A stretch of 38,992 bases of DNA from Marinifilum sp. (GCA_020717845.1 DYDG01000014.1:1-38992); one strand, 5' to 3'; shown: positions 1-7,807, counted from the stretch's first letter. Notes: generated by a model not told the origin, from the letters alone. A program made the numbers and translations.

Positions 1-28
1 TTAGTGCCTTTGTGCCTTTGTGGCAAAC
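1..28. repeat. short tandem intergenic repeat (GTGCCTTT units)
   Basis: Two copies of the octamer GTGCCTTT followed by GTGGC lie at the window edge, upstream of the fliP promoter. A related stretch (CGTGCCTTCGTG) lies at about 18838. This is one of many short-unit intergenic repeats in the window; no coding potential was seen. Confidence 0.6.
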
Positions 29-84
29 CTTTAGCTAATTTCAGACACCACCGAAAATTCTATCTATGATTATCGAAAAAATAC

Positions 85-113
85 TTGACAAAACAAGAGT
101 TATCTGATATTAT
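85..113 (+). promoter_or_regulatory. sigma-70-type promoter for fliP
   Basis: A perfect -35 TTGACA at 85-90 is followed, after 17 nt, by TATTAT at 108-113 (5 of 6 to TATAAT). Transcription would start near 120, giving a leader of about 35 nt before the fliP start at 154. Because the -35 box lies on the TTG at 85, the longer in-frame extension of fliP from that TTG is unlikely to be translated. Confidence 0.7.
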
Positions 114-153
114 CTTATATGTAAAAATGTTTATAAAACTCTGGGAGGGGTTA

Positions 154-918
154 ATGATGCGCAAATGGTCTATTTGCTTACTATTTGTGATAGCTATTGT
201 TGTGTTCTCGTCTGCATGGTGTTTCAGCCAACCTGTGCCTATCGGTATTCCTAAGATCAATATCGGTGTGACAGAGGCAAAAACGCCTCAGGATGTTGCC
301 CTCTCTCTTCAAATCATATTCCTTCTAACCATTCTGACCTTAGTTCCAAGCATTGTCATGATGACTACCTCATTTATTCGAGTAGTAATTGTCCTCTCAT
401 TCATTAAACAAGCCTTAGCTACCCAGCAGGCTCCCCCTCAACAGGTCGTTGTCGGACTTGCTTTATTTATCACCTTTTTTATCATGGCACCAACTATATC
501 AAAGATCAATGAAACTGCTTTTCAGCCATACCTTGCCGGCAAGACGAACTTTCCAGAAACACTGAAAAAAGCATCCCTGCCATTAAGAGAATTTATGTTT
601 AAGCAAACCAGAGAAAAGGATATTGCCTTATTTATTGACTTGAGTAAGATGCCAAGACCTACAACAAGGAAGGATGTGCCTACCTATGTTCTTATCCCTG
701 CCTTTATGATTAGTGAATTAACCTCTGCCTTCTGGATGGGGATATTATTGTTTATTCCGTTCTTGATGATAGATATGATTGTTGCCAGTGTTTTAATGTC
801 TATGGGCATGATCATGCTGCCACCAGTAATGATATCATTGCCCTTTAAGATACTTTTGTTTGTTATGGTTGACGGCTGGAATCTATTGATCCACTCATTA
901 GTGGCAAGCTTTCATTAG
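154..918 (+). CDS. fliP: flagellar type III export gate protein FliP
   Basis: FliP is a core inner-membrane subunit of the flagellar type III export gate, assembling with FliQ and FliR. The product is about 254 residues, a normal FliP length. It has an N-terminal signal-like hydrophobic segment (about residues 5-25), a membrane region containing the family stretch TSFIRVVIVLSF, a periplasmic middle part (about residues 130-185) and two C-terminal membrane segments including the typical FLMIDMIVASVLMSMGM run. The start was placed at ATG 154 (or the adjacent ATG 157) because GGAGGGG at 144-150 precedes it and a promoter covers the upstream extension. fliO is not seen upstream in this window. 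fliQ, its usual neighbour, lies 685 bp downstream, separated by a four-helix-bundle gene. Confidence 0.95.
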   Translation: MMRKWSICLLFVIAIVVFSSAWCFSQPVPIGIPKINIGVTEAKTPQDVALSLQIIFLLTILTLVPSIVMMTTSFIRVVIVLSFIKQALATQQAPPQQVVVGLALFITFFIMAPTISKINETAFQPYLAGKTNFPETLKKASLPLREFMFKQTREKDIALFIDLSKMPRPTTRKDVPTYVLIPAFMISELTSAFWMGILLFIPFLMIDMIVASVLMSMGMIMLPPVMISLPFKILLFVMVDGWNLLIHSLVASFH

Positions 919-1113
919 CTGCAAAAGGTGGCGATGAATGTAGTTGTAAATCAAGGAGGTGAAACATAAACAAATGTTATTTAAGTTGTTGTATTGTGGT
1001 AAGGAATGTTGCAACTTAGGTAATAGCCGAAAATTAGGTATGGGTTGAGATGAATTTATGTAAAGACAAAAGATTTAATCCATACTGAAAATTAAAACTG
1101 GGAGGTAAGGGCT

Positions 1114-1497
1114 ATGCCGAGGTACGAAGAATTAGGGGTCTGGCAGTTAGCGAACAGACTGGTTATGGAAGTGTGCCGTATCGTTAACCGTTACCCGAGA
1201 GAGGTTGCCTACAATGACCTTGCAATTCAAATGAAGGGTTCATCTATGGGTGTGGCTATGAATATCGCTGAGGGACATTCTCAGCAAACCCTTCATGAAT
1301 ATAGGCATTTTCTTGAAGCAGCCATGAACTCTTTGAGGGATACTACCTTCTTTTTGAAGGTAAGTTATCAGAATCAGCTTGTAAATGAGGTTACCTATAA
1401 CTTTCTCTCTAAAGAGTATGAACGGGTGAGATGTCTGGTGCTGTCTATTCTTAAATGGATTGAAAGCGAGACAACCAGCAGTGTAGCGGCAGCATAA
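1114..1497 (+). CDS. four-helix-bundle protein (S23/23S rRNA intervening-sequence family)
   Basis: The 127-residue product matches the four-helix-bundle (S23, TIGR02436-type) family. Visible features are the N-terminal LGVWQLANRLVMEVCRIV helix, the central SSMGVAMNIAEGHS segment (canonical form: S..S...NIAEG) and the later LRDTTFFLKVS segment. The family is best known from ORFs inside intervening sequences of 23S rRNA genes, but free-standing copies are common in environmental genomes and their function is unknown. Start ATG 1114 follows GGGAGGT. It sits between fliP and fliQ, an order not expected for the export-gate operon, with about 195 bp of non-coding DNA upstream and a perfect 11-bp inverted repeat downstream (1520-1554). 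I infer insertion of a small selfish or RNA-associated element. A role in flagella is not supported. Confidence 0.85.
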   Translation: MPRYEELGVWQLANRLVMEVCRIVNRYPREVAYNDLAIQMKGSSMGVAMNIAEGHSQQTLHEYRHFLEAAMNSLRDTTFFLKVSYQNQLVNEVTYNFLSKEYERVRCLVLSILKWIESETTSSVAAA

Positions 1498-1519
1498 ATG
1501 AATGCGGTGCGAATTAAGT

Positions 1520-1554
1520 CATTGCAGGGGTGTGGAATATATGCCCCTGCAATG
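1520..1554. repeat. perfect 11-bp inverted repeat after four-helix-bundle gene
   Basis: CATTGCAGGGG at 1520-1530 is the exact reverse complement of CCCCTGCAATG at 1544-1554, with a 13-nt loop. No T-run follows, so it is not an intrinsic terminator. It lies between the inserted four-helix-bundle gene and fliQ and could be a boundary of the inserted segment or an mRNA processing site. Confidence 0.75.
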
Positions 1555-1603
1555 AATGCAAGAGGAAAGTGAAAAACACGAGAAATATAATCGAGGTAGC
1601 AAT

Positions 1604-1873
1604 ATGACTGAAGGGTTTGCTGTAAAATTAGTTCAAGAGGCATTATTCTATACCATCCTGATCTCAGCACCTATGTTGGCTGTGAGTATGCTTGTGGGTC
1701 TGGTAATCAGTATCCTCCAGACTGCAACATCTATTCAGGAACAGACACTGTCGTTTGTTCCTAAAATAATTGTTACCCTGTTGTCAATAATTGTCTTTGG
1801 AACATGGATGTTGAAAACATTGATGGAATATACTGTGCGATTGATAAATACATTTCCGGATTTGATTGGATAG
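1604..1873 (+). CDS. fliQ: flagellar type III export gate protein FliQ
   Basis: FliQ is a small two-helix inner-membrane subunit of the export gate. The product is 89 residues, the standard length. It has two hydrophobic hairpin helices (about 15-38 and 50-72) around the conserved ATSIQEQTLSFVPK loop. The start is ATG 1604 (MTEGFAVKL), preceded by GAGGT with a 6-nt spacer; the longer in-frame version from 1556 adds a charged, non-conserved leader and is rejected. The stop codon lies at the left border of a TATAGGAC-type repeat that fills the gap to fliR. Confidence 0.93.
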   Translation: MTEGFAVKLVQEALFYTILISAPMLAVSMLVGLVISILQTATSIQEQTLSFVPKIIVTLLSIIVFGTWMLKTLMEYTVRLINTFPDLIG

Positions 1874-1935
1874 GTCCTATAGGACTTATAGGTCCTATAT
1901 GACCTATGAGACATATAGGACATATAGGACATATA
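1873..1935. repeat. TATAGGAC-family 9-nt tandem/palindromic repeat, fliQ-fliR
   Basis: The gap contains AGGTCCTATAGGAC palindromes followed by tandem CATATAGGA units ending directly at the fliR ATG. The same family occurs at 28137-28174 (aroA/aroC) and 36467-36509 (ilvC/ilvN). The last AGGA (1926-1929 or so) is positioned as a Shine-Dalgarno for fliR, about 6 nt before ATG 1936. Confidence 0.85.
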
Positions 1936-2733
1936 ATGGAGCATTACGACTTATTTGTTACCCAGTTTCAAAGATTTTTATTGGTTTTCACAAGGATTTC
2001 AGGGATATTTGTCATAAGTCCGTTTTTTGGCAGTTTGAGTGTTCCGCTCCGAATAAAGGCAGGGCTTGCCATTTTTATGGCTCTGTTGATATTCCCTGTG
2101 GTAAATCATACGCTCCCCTCTTTGTCAGGAAACCTTGGTGAGTATTATAGCCTTGTTATCTCTGAGGTAGCAATAGGCATAATTATTGGTTTTCTTTGCA
2201 CTATTATTATGTCTACCTTTCAGGTTTCAGGCGAATTCTACAGTGTGCAGATGGGGTTTGGGTTTGTAAATACAGTAGACCCGCTTTCTCAGGTAGAGCA
2301 GCCAATTATTGGACAGCTTATTGGGCTTTTTGCCATGCTTATCTTTCTGGTTGCAGGCGGGCATCATCTTATGATTACAGCTGTTTTTAACAGCTACGAG
2401 GCAGTCCCGATATTTTCCTTAAAAGCCTCTAACCTTGTCTTTGATAAAACTGTTGCTGTTTTTTGCGGTATGTTTCTTACAGCTCTGAAAATAGCCATGC
2501 CAATCATGGGTGTATTATTTTTGGTAACTCTGGCTATGGGATTGATGGCAAAGGTTGCACCAGCAATGAATATCATGGCTTTGGGCTGGGCAATAACCAT
2601 TGTTGCGGGTATTGTCATCTTGATTCTGGTTATGCCATTGATTGGTCAGGCAGCACAAAATATATTTACCTGCGTGTTTTCTGATATAGATGAATTATTA
2701 CATGCTATGGGACGGGTGGTAGGGGCTGGATAG
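1936..2733 (+). CDS. fliR: flagellar type III export gate protein FliR
   Basis: FliR is a polytopic inner-membrane subunit of the export gate. From ATG 1936 the product is 265 residues, typical for FliR, beginning MEHYDLFVTQFQRF. It shows the family features RISGIFVISPFFG near the N-terminus, VPLRIKAGLA, and GFGFVNTVDPLSQVEQP in the middle, with about six hydrophobic segments. A longer in-frame start at 1906 would add ten residues encoded by the upstream repeat (RHIGHIGHI) and is rejected. The Shine-Dalgarno AGGA with a 6-nt spacer is itself part of the repeat. The gene follows fliQ and precedes flhB, the usual export-gate order. Confidence 0.93.
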   Translation: MEHYDLFVTQFQRFLLVFTRISGIFVISPFFGSLSVPLRIKAGLAIFMALLIFPVVNHTLPSLSGNLGEYYSLVISEVAIGIIIGFLCTIIMSTFQVSGEFYSVQMGFGFVNTVDPLSQVEQPIIGQLIGLFAMLIFLVAGGHHLMITAVFNSYEAVPIFSLKASNLVFDKTVAVFCGMFLTALKIAMPIMGVLFLVTLAMGLMAKVAPAMNIMALGWAITIVAGIVILILVMPLIGQAAQNIFTCVFSDIDELLHAMGRVVGAG

Positions 2734-2736
2734 AAG

Positions 2737-2767
2737 TTAGGGGTTAAGGGATAGGGGTTAGGGGTTT
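2737..2767. repeat. TAGGGGT short tandem repeat, fliR-flhB
   Basis: Repeats of TTAGGGGTTAAGGGATAGGGGTTAGGGG type begin just after the fliR stop. The same TAGGGGTTAG motif recurs within the larger repeat at 6362-6450. Confidence 0.65.
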
Positions 2768-2819
2768 CCCACCTTGATTGATCTTGTGTTATGCGAATGT
2801 TTGCAAGGGGTAACGAATT

Positions 2820-4052
2820 ATGATAGAACCATATGATACCCAATATATTGTTGGATATGCTGGCTATAATCCTGTATTGGCAGCAGACCTTCTGCCAGTA
2901 GGATTTTTGCGGCTTGAGCAGGAAGAATATAGGGAAAAGCAGATAGAGCCAGTAGATACCTTTGATATTCAGCTATTTGCTCGAGCTGAGGATGAAGGCC
3001 GAACCGAAGAGCCAACACCGAGAAAACGGCAGCAGGCAAGGGAAAGGGGACAGGTTGTCAAGAGCATGGAGATTACCTCTGCTTCCATTACCCTGATAAC
3101 CTGTCTGGCTATGTCCATGCTTGGATATTATATGTTTACCAGGATGATGAGCTATTTCATGTACTGTTTCTCTCATCTGCATGAGGTGGAATTTTCAGCA
3201 GATAATATCATGGGTCTTTTTCCGGTAATTATTATAGCATTTTTCAAGGTTACCCTGCCGATTATGTTGATTGCCGTATTGGTTGCTGTTATTGTTGAGG
3301 CATTACAGGTAGGGATATATTTTGCCCCAAAGGCACTAAGGTTTGATTTTGCGAGGATGAGGTTTAATGTTTCCAAGATATGGCAAAAACTTATCCCATC
3401 CAAAATTTCCATGATTGAATATGGCAAAACATTTTTTAAGATTGGGGTAATTATCTGGATCTCGTATGCTGTCATCCATAAGGAGTTTTTTTCTCTTCTC
3501 AATCTTCTGGATGTAGAATTGATAGTAGGGTTTACACTTATCGCCAGTTTGACGTTTAAGATAATTATTTATACCGCTATATTTTTATTGATCATAAGCC
3601 TGTTTGATTATCTTCATCAGAGGCATGAGTATAAACAGAGCTTGATGATGACCAAGCATGAATTAAAGGATGAGTGGAAACAGTTAGAGGGTGACCCTTC
3701 GGTTAAAAGAAGGATAAGACAAAGGCAGCGAGAAACAGCGGCAAAAAGGATGATAGCTGAGATTGCCACAGCAAATGTGGTTATTACCAACCCAACCCAT
3801 CTGGCTGTGGCTATAAAGTATGACGCTGCTTATATGGTTGCACCAACGGTGGTGGCCAAGGGTAAGGGATTGATGGCACAACGCATTATTGACATAGCTA
3901 AGGAAAATGATGTGCCTGTTATAGAGAATAAACCACTGGCTGCGGCATTGTTTGAAATAGTAGATATTGGGTCAGAGATTGCACCACAATTCTATCAAAC
4001 AGTAGCAGAGATACTGGCATTTGTCTATCGATTAAAACAAAAGGCAGCGTGA
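2820..4052 (+). CDS. flhB: flagellar export switch protein FlhB with N-terminal extension
   Basis: FlhB is the membrane protein that switches export specificity through autocleavage of its cytoplasmic domain. The NPTH cleavage motif is at residues 324-327, followed by the AIKYD, AKG and KPLA segments of the autocleaving domain. The family's charged RTEEPTPRKRQQARERGQV segment precedes four membrane helices. This segment starts only at about residue 61: the conserved DIQLFA start-like region is preceded by about 48 extra residues rich in aromatic and acidic residues. No start codon with a good ribosome site lies nearer the conserved region, and AAGGGGT lies 8 nt before ATG 2820, so the extension is probably real. 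At 410 residues it is longer than the usual 350-380. It sits between fliR and flhA as expected. Confidence 0.92.
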   Translation: MIEPYDTQYIVGYAGYNPVLAADLLPVGFLRLEQEEYREKQIEPVDTFDIQLFARAEDEGRTEEPTPRKRQQARERGQVVKSMEITSASITLITCLAMSMLGYYMFTRMMSYFMYCFSHLHEVEFSADNIMGLFPVIIIAFFKVTLPIMLIAVLVAVIVEALQVGIYFAPKALRFDFARMRFNVSKIWQKLIPSKISMIEYGKTFFKIGVIIWISYAVIHKEFFSLLNLLDVELIVGFTLIASLTFKIIIYTAIFLLIISLFDYLHQRHEYKQSLMMTKHELKDEWKQLEGDPSVKRRIRQRQRETAAKRMIAEIATANVVITNPTHLAVAIKYDAAYMVAPTVVAKGKGLMAQRIIDIAKENDVPVIENKPLAAALFEIVDIGSEIAPQFYQTVAEILAFVYRLKQKAA

Positions 4053-4065
4053 GAATGCGGGAATG

Positions 4066-4148
4066 GTAATCGGTGATTGGTAATCGGTAATCAGGAAAAG
4101 CGGTATTCTAATATTACCTGATCACTGATCACCGATCACCGATTACCT
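4066..4148. repeat. long inverted repeat of 7-nt GGTAATC units, flhB-flhA
   Basis: The left arm, 4066-4096, is made of GGTAATC/GGTGATT units. The right arm, 4118-4148, is its reverse complement at 27 of 31 positions, with a 21-nt loop. Two of the four differences would be G-U wobbles in RNA. No T-run follows. It is likely a strong mRNA hairpin between flhB and flhA. Confidence 0.85.
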
Positions 4149-4200
4149 CTTTGGTAATAAAAGGACCAAAAACTTGAGCATCGAGTAATAGGTGATACAT

Positions 4201-6273
4201 ATGGCAGATACAAAAGCAATGTTTGCGATTCCGCAACTACACTGGATGCAGAGGGCAGACTTAGGGATAGCCTCTTTCTTTTTGTGTGTGATTATCATGC
4301 TGGTCATGCCACTGCCGCCTGTGTTTATAGATCTGTCCATAGCCCTTAACCTTACCCTGGCAGTGATGGTTATCCTGACCGTCACCTATGTTGTTAAGGC
4401 TACAGAATTTTCTGTATTCCCATCGCTTTTGCTGGTTGCAACCCTGTTTCGTCTTGCCATTGAGGTTGCTACCTGCAAGCTCATCCTTGGCGGACGAGGG
4501 GAAGAGATAGGGATTGTCAAGACATTTGGGTCGTTTGTAGTTGGCGATAATATCGTTGTTGGGATTATTGTTTTTATTATCCTGACCGTTATTCAGCTTT
4601 TGGTTATTGTTCGTGGAACTATTCGGGTATCAGAAGTAGCGGCAAGGTTTACCCTTGATGCTATGCCAGGCAGACAGATGGCTGTTGATGCTGACCTGAA
4701 TGCCGGCTATATTACTGAAAAAGAGGCATCTGAAAAAAGGACTGAGATACGAAGAGAGGCGGATTTTTATGGCTCCATGGACGGTGCAACCAAGTTTGTT
4801 CAGGGAGATGTCATTGCTGGTATTGTGATTACAGTGATAAATATTATTGCCGGGCTTGGGATTGGGGTTTTTATGCGAGGCGAACCCATTGGGGTTGCCT
4901 TTGGAACATATACCACCTATACGGTTGGGGCTGCCTTAGCCGCTCAGATCCCGGCATTCCTTGTCTCAGTTGCCACTGGCTTGCTTGTTTCCCGGACAGC
5001 ATCAGACCATAACCTTGGGACAGATATTGTTCAGCAGATGACATCATCACCCAAGATATTATGGTTTGCAACAGGTATACTTGCTTTTTTTATGTTTACC
5101 CCTGTGCCCAAGGTTCCATTGTTTCTTCTCATGTGCGGTATGGGTGCTTTAGCTTATGTCATGACCGGTGCTCTTAAAATCAGTCAACAAAAGGCAAGCG
5201 AGGAAAAGAAACAGGATGAGAGGGAAAGGTTGAAAAAGCCTGAGAGTGTGGCTGAATTATTGCAAATGGACCAGATGGAACTGGAGGTTGGATATGGATT
5301 GATTCCCTTAATTGACCCGGAACAGGGCGGGGATTTGATTGACAGGGTGACTACTATAAGATGGCAATTAGCCCTTGACCTTGGAATTATTGTCCCTCCC
5401 ATAAGGATCAGGGATAATATCCAGTTGAGGCCAAATGGTTATAGCATAAAAATAAGGGGACTGAAGGTAGGAAAGGGTGAATTGAAGGTGGATAAGTTTC
5501 TGGCTATGGGGCAAGGTAATCAGGCTGAATCCATAAAGGGTGAGCCGACAAAGGATCCTGTATTTGGCGTTACAGCTTATTGGATAGACGCATCTGAACG
5601 GGAAAAGGCAGAGGCTCAAGGGTATACTGTAGCTGATTCACTTTCTATAGTAGCCACGCATGTAACTGCCTTAATAAGGGAAAATGCCTGCGATCTGCTT
5701 GGCCGTCAGGAGGTGCAAACCCTTGTTGAGACCCTGAAACAAAATTATCCGGCTGTGGTTAATGAACTAATCCCTGCAGTGCTTTCCCTTGGTGAGCTGC
5801 AAAAGGTTCTGCACTGCCTTCTGGCAGAGGGTGTCTCTATCAGGGATCTGTTAACCATACTTGAAACCCTTGCTGATTGGGCACCAAGAACAAAGGATAT
5901 TATCTTTTTATCTGAAAAGGTTCGCCAGAGCCTTGCCAGACATATCAATCAGCAATATCAATCAGAGGATGGCTTCCTTTCTGTCATCACCATTGATCCT
6001 CAGCTTGAGGAAAGGATAGCCGCTAGCATCAAAACTGGAAGTGAAGGGGAACAGCTTATTCTTGAACCAGATTTATCACAAAGAATACTGGCATCTATTC
6101 AGGAAATAGTTCGTTCTACAGCAAAACAACGGCCTGTTATCCTGTGCACATCAAGGATACGCAGACATGTCAAAATATTGCTTTTGCGAATATTGCCTAC
6201 TATAGGCGTGATTTCTTATAATGAGATTGGATCTGATGCTCAGGTGCGAGCCGTAGGAACTGTGGCAATATAA
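4201..6273 (+). CDS. flhA: flagellar export apparatus protein FlhA
   Basis: FlhA is the large integral-membrane export component whose cytoplasmic domain docks chaperone-substrate complexes. The product is 690 residues, the normal size. The N-terminal half has about eight membrane segments with the conserved FIPEP-region equivalent VSEVAARFTLDAMPGRQMAVDAD and the following R-x-E-ADFYGSMDGA segment (FHIPEP signature area). The C-terminal half is the soluble domain ending in VISYNEI. The start is ATG 4201, with TAGGTG 6 nt upstream; a GTG nine nucleotides earlier is a less likely start. The gene lies downstream of a long hairpin-forming repeat and upstream of flhF, consistent with one flagellar operon. 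Confidence 0.96.
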   Translation: MADTKAMFAIPQLHWMQRADLGIASFFLCVIIMLVMPLPPVFIDLSIALNLTLAVMVILTVTYVVKATEFSVFPSLLLVATLFRLAIEVATCKLILGGRGEEIGIVKTFGSFVVGDNIVVGIIVFIILTVIQLLVIVRGTIRVSEVAARFTLDAMPGRQMAVDADLNAGYITEKEASEKRTEIRREADFYGSMDGATKFVQGDVIAGIVITVINIIAGLGIGVFMRGEPIGVAFGTYTTYTVGAALAAQIPAFLVSVATGLLVSRTASDHNLGTDIVQQMTSSPKILWFATGILAFFMFTPVPKVPLFLLMCGMGALAYVMTGALKISQQKASEEKKQDERERLKKPESVAELLQMDQMELEVGYGLIPLIDPEQGGDLIDRVTTIRWQLALDLGIIVPPIRIRDNIQLRPNGYSIKIRGLKVGKGELKVDKFLAMGQGNQAESIKGEPTKDPVFGVTAYWIDASEREKAEAQGYTVADSLSIVATHVTALIRENACDLLGRQEVQTLVETLKQNYPAVVNELIPAVLSLGELQKVLHCLLAEGVSIRDLLTILETLADWAPRTKDIIFLSEKVRQSLARHINQQYQSEDGFLSVITIDPQLEERIAASIKTGSEGEQLILEPDLSQRILASIQEIVRSTAKQRPVILCTSRIRRHVKILLLRILPTIGVISYNEIGSDAQVRAVGTVAI

Positions 6274-6340
6274 TGCGGAATGCGGGAGGCAGAATGCGGA
6301 ATTGCGAAAGAGTAACACAATCATCCCTGCTTGTGTCTGT
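6272..6340. repeat. AATGCGG repeats and CACAA-CATCCCTG palindrome after flhA
   Basis: Tandem AATGCGG-like units start at the flhA stop codon (TAATGCGGAATGCGGG; a shorter AATGCGGGAATGG copy follows flhB at about 4055). A palindromic 20-mer at 6316-6335 (CACAA-T-CATCCCTGCTTGTG) matches 31268-31287 beside hslV at 19 of 20 positions. Together with 6362-6483 these fill the 241-bp gap before flhF. Confidence 0.65.
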
Positions 6341-6361
6341 ATTCCCCCTTATCAAAGGGGG

Positions 6362-6483
6362 TAGGGGTTAGTCCTCCTTAGTAAAGGGGGTTAGGGGTTA
6401 GTCCCCCTTAGTAAAGGGGGTAGGGGTTAGTCCCCCTTAGTAAAGGGGGTTAGGGGGTTGTTTCTCCCCTTGAAAAGGGGAGG
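6362..6483. repeat. three 29-30-bp tandem repeats plus degenerate fourth
   Basis: The units at 6362-6391, 6392-6420 and 6421-6450 share TAGGGGTTAGTCC.CCTTAGTAAAGGGGG and are followed by a degenerate copy to about 6483. Each unit contains its own CCCCTTAGTAAAGGGG hairpin. Units abut with no spacers, so this is not a CRISPR array. It lies immediately before the flhF ribosome site. Confidence 0.85.
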
Positions 6484-6514
6484 AATGCTCTGAATAAATG
6501 GAGGAAATAAAAAA

Positions 6515-7759
6515 ATGATGAGATATAAGACTTATGAGGCTGAAACATTGCAGCAAGCCATCCTCAAGATGACCATTGACCTGGGAAAGGATGCCCTGCT
6601 GATTGATCAACGCCAGGTTCGGCATGGCGGGTTATTTGGCTTGTTTGGAAAAAAAATGGTTGAGGTGACGGCTGCGCTGCCCATGAAACCAGTGATTAAA
6701 CAGGCACCAGCATCCCTGCCTTCATCTCCATCAGCTGGAATGACCAGAGCAGTAAACACTCCCTTGCCAAAACCAGGTATATCAGCCCGGCCTAATGCAG
6801 CAATTGTTGCCCCTCCAGCAAACAGGGTAGAGATTAAGCAGAGGGAAAACTTGCCAATAAGGGAAATTTCCCCTCTGTCAGAGATAGATGCCGTTAATCT
6901 GCTCCAGAAGGAGATGCGAGAGATAAAGACAAAGATGGATACCATGATCGGTGTAAACAGTAGTAAAATGAATGTGTATCCAGGAAAGTCAGGGAATCTT
7001 TATATGAAGCTTACTCAAAATGAGTTAAGTGAGGAATTAGCAGAACGGCTGATTAAACGAATAATTACCGAGTCACCAGGCGGATTAGTAGATGATGGGG
7101 ACTTTATAGAAATGAGGGCAAGAACCCATCTGGCAGGATTGATTCGAACCGCAGGGCCGATTCAGCTTGTATCAGGTGTGCCCAGGGTAGTCATCCTGAT
7201 TGGAACAACCGGCGTGGGCAAGACCACTACCATAGCCAAGCTGGCTGCTGATTTTGCCTTTGACAAAAACAAAAAGGTGGTCTTGATTACCGTAGATACA
7301 TACAGAATAGCTGCGGTAGAACAGCTGCGGGCTTATGCAGATATCCTGAGCATTCCTCTGGAGGTAGCCTTTTCTCAGCAAGAGTTTAGAGAAGCCATGA
7401 TAGCTTATGCTAATTATGACCTTATCCTTATTGATACAGCTGGCCGCTCACAAAAGAATAGCCTTCAAATGGCTGAGTTAAAGAGCTTTATCGATGCTGC
7501 AGGGTATAAAATGGATGTCCATCTATTGCTTAGTGCTACAACCAAATATCGAGAAATGATAGATATTATAGAAAATTTCAAGAAAGTAAACTTTCACAAG
7601 ATAATCTTTACCAAACTTGATGAAACCGTTGGTATGGGGACAATTATTAATGTCTTGAGCCAGATTCCTCAAGGCATATCTTACATAACTACAGGACAGA
7701 ATGTGCCTGAGGATATTGAGGTAGCTGATGCCAATAAACTGGCAAAGATGATTATTTAA
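6515..7759 (+). CDS. flhF: flagellar SRP-like GTPase FlhF
   Basis: FlhF is an SRP-family GTPase that controls position and number of flagella. The 414-residue product has the N-terminal B domain beginning KTYEAETLQQAILKM, a Pro/Ala-rich linker (about 55-115), an N helical domain and a C-terminal G domain. G-domain motifs are visible: P-loop GTTGVGKTT from residue 230, DTYRIAAVEQL, DTAGRS and TKLDET. Two consecutive ATGs (6515, 6518) follow GGAGGA at 6500-6505. The next gene, flhG, encodes its usual regulator. A perfect 13-bp inverted repeat separates the two genes. Confidence 0.95.
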   Translation: MMRYKTYEAETLQQAILKMTIDLGKDALLIDQRQVRHGGLFGLFGKKMVEVTAALPMKPVIKQAPASLPSSPSAGMTRAVNTPLPKPGISARPNAAIVAPPANRVEIKQRENLPIREISPLSEIDAVNLLQKEMREIKTKMDTMIGVNSSKMNVYPGKSGNLYMKLTQNELSEELAERLIKRIITESPGGLVDDGDFIEMRARTHLAGLIRTAGPIQLVSGVPRVVILIGTTGVGKTTTIAKLAADFAFDKNKKVVLITVDTYRIAAVEQLRAYADILSIPLEVAFSQQEFREAMIAYANYDLILIDTAGRSQKNSLQMAELKSFIDAAGYKMDVHLLLSATTKYREMIDIIENFKKVNFHKIIFTKLDETVGMGTIINVLSQIPQGISYITTGQNVPEDIEVADANKLAKMII

Positions 7760-7764
7760 GAAAG

Positions 7765-7807
7765 GTCAGGTATCAGCTCCTTCTTTAGCTGACTGCTGAT
7801 ACCTGAC
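7765..7807. repeat. perfect 13-bp inverted repeat, flhF-flhG
   Basis: GTCAGGTATCAGC at 7765-7777 is the exact reverse complement of GCTGATACCTGAC at 7795-7807, with a 17-nt loop that itself contains AGCTGACTG-like partial copies. No T-run follows on the plus strand; it is more likely a repeat element or RNA stability hairpin than a terminator. Confidence 0.8.

Noticed and set aside
974-1048. 24-residue frame after a AAGGAGGT sequence upstream of the four-helix-bundle gene
   Set aside because: The ribosome site is about 13 nt from the ATG and the peptide shows no recognisable feature; too weak to call.
1735-2141. Overlapping frames on both strands rich in SYRTY/YMSYM
   Set aside because: They are translations of the TATAGGAC repeat and antisense or out-of-frame to fliQ and fliR.
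6362-6483. Regular ~30-bp repeats resembling a CRISPR array
   Set aside because: Units abut directly without spacers and no cas gene is present.
7765-7807. Hairpin after flhF as an intrinsic terminator
   Set aside because: No T-run follows and flhG, which normally is co-transcribed, starts 23 bp later.
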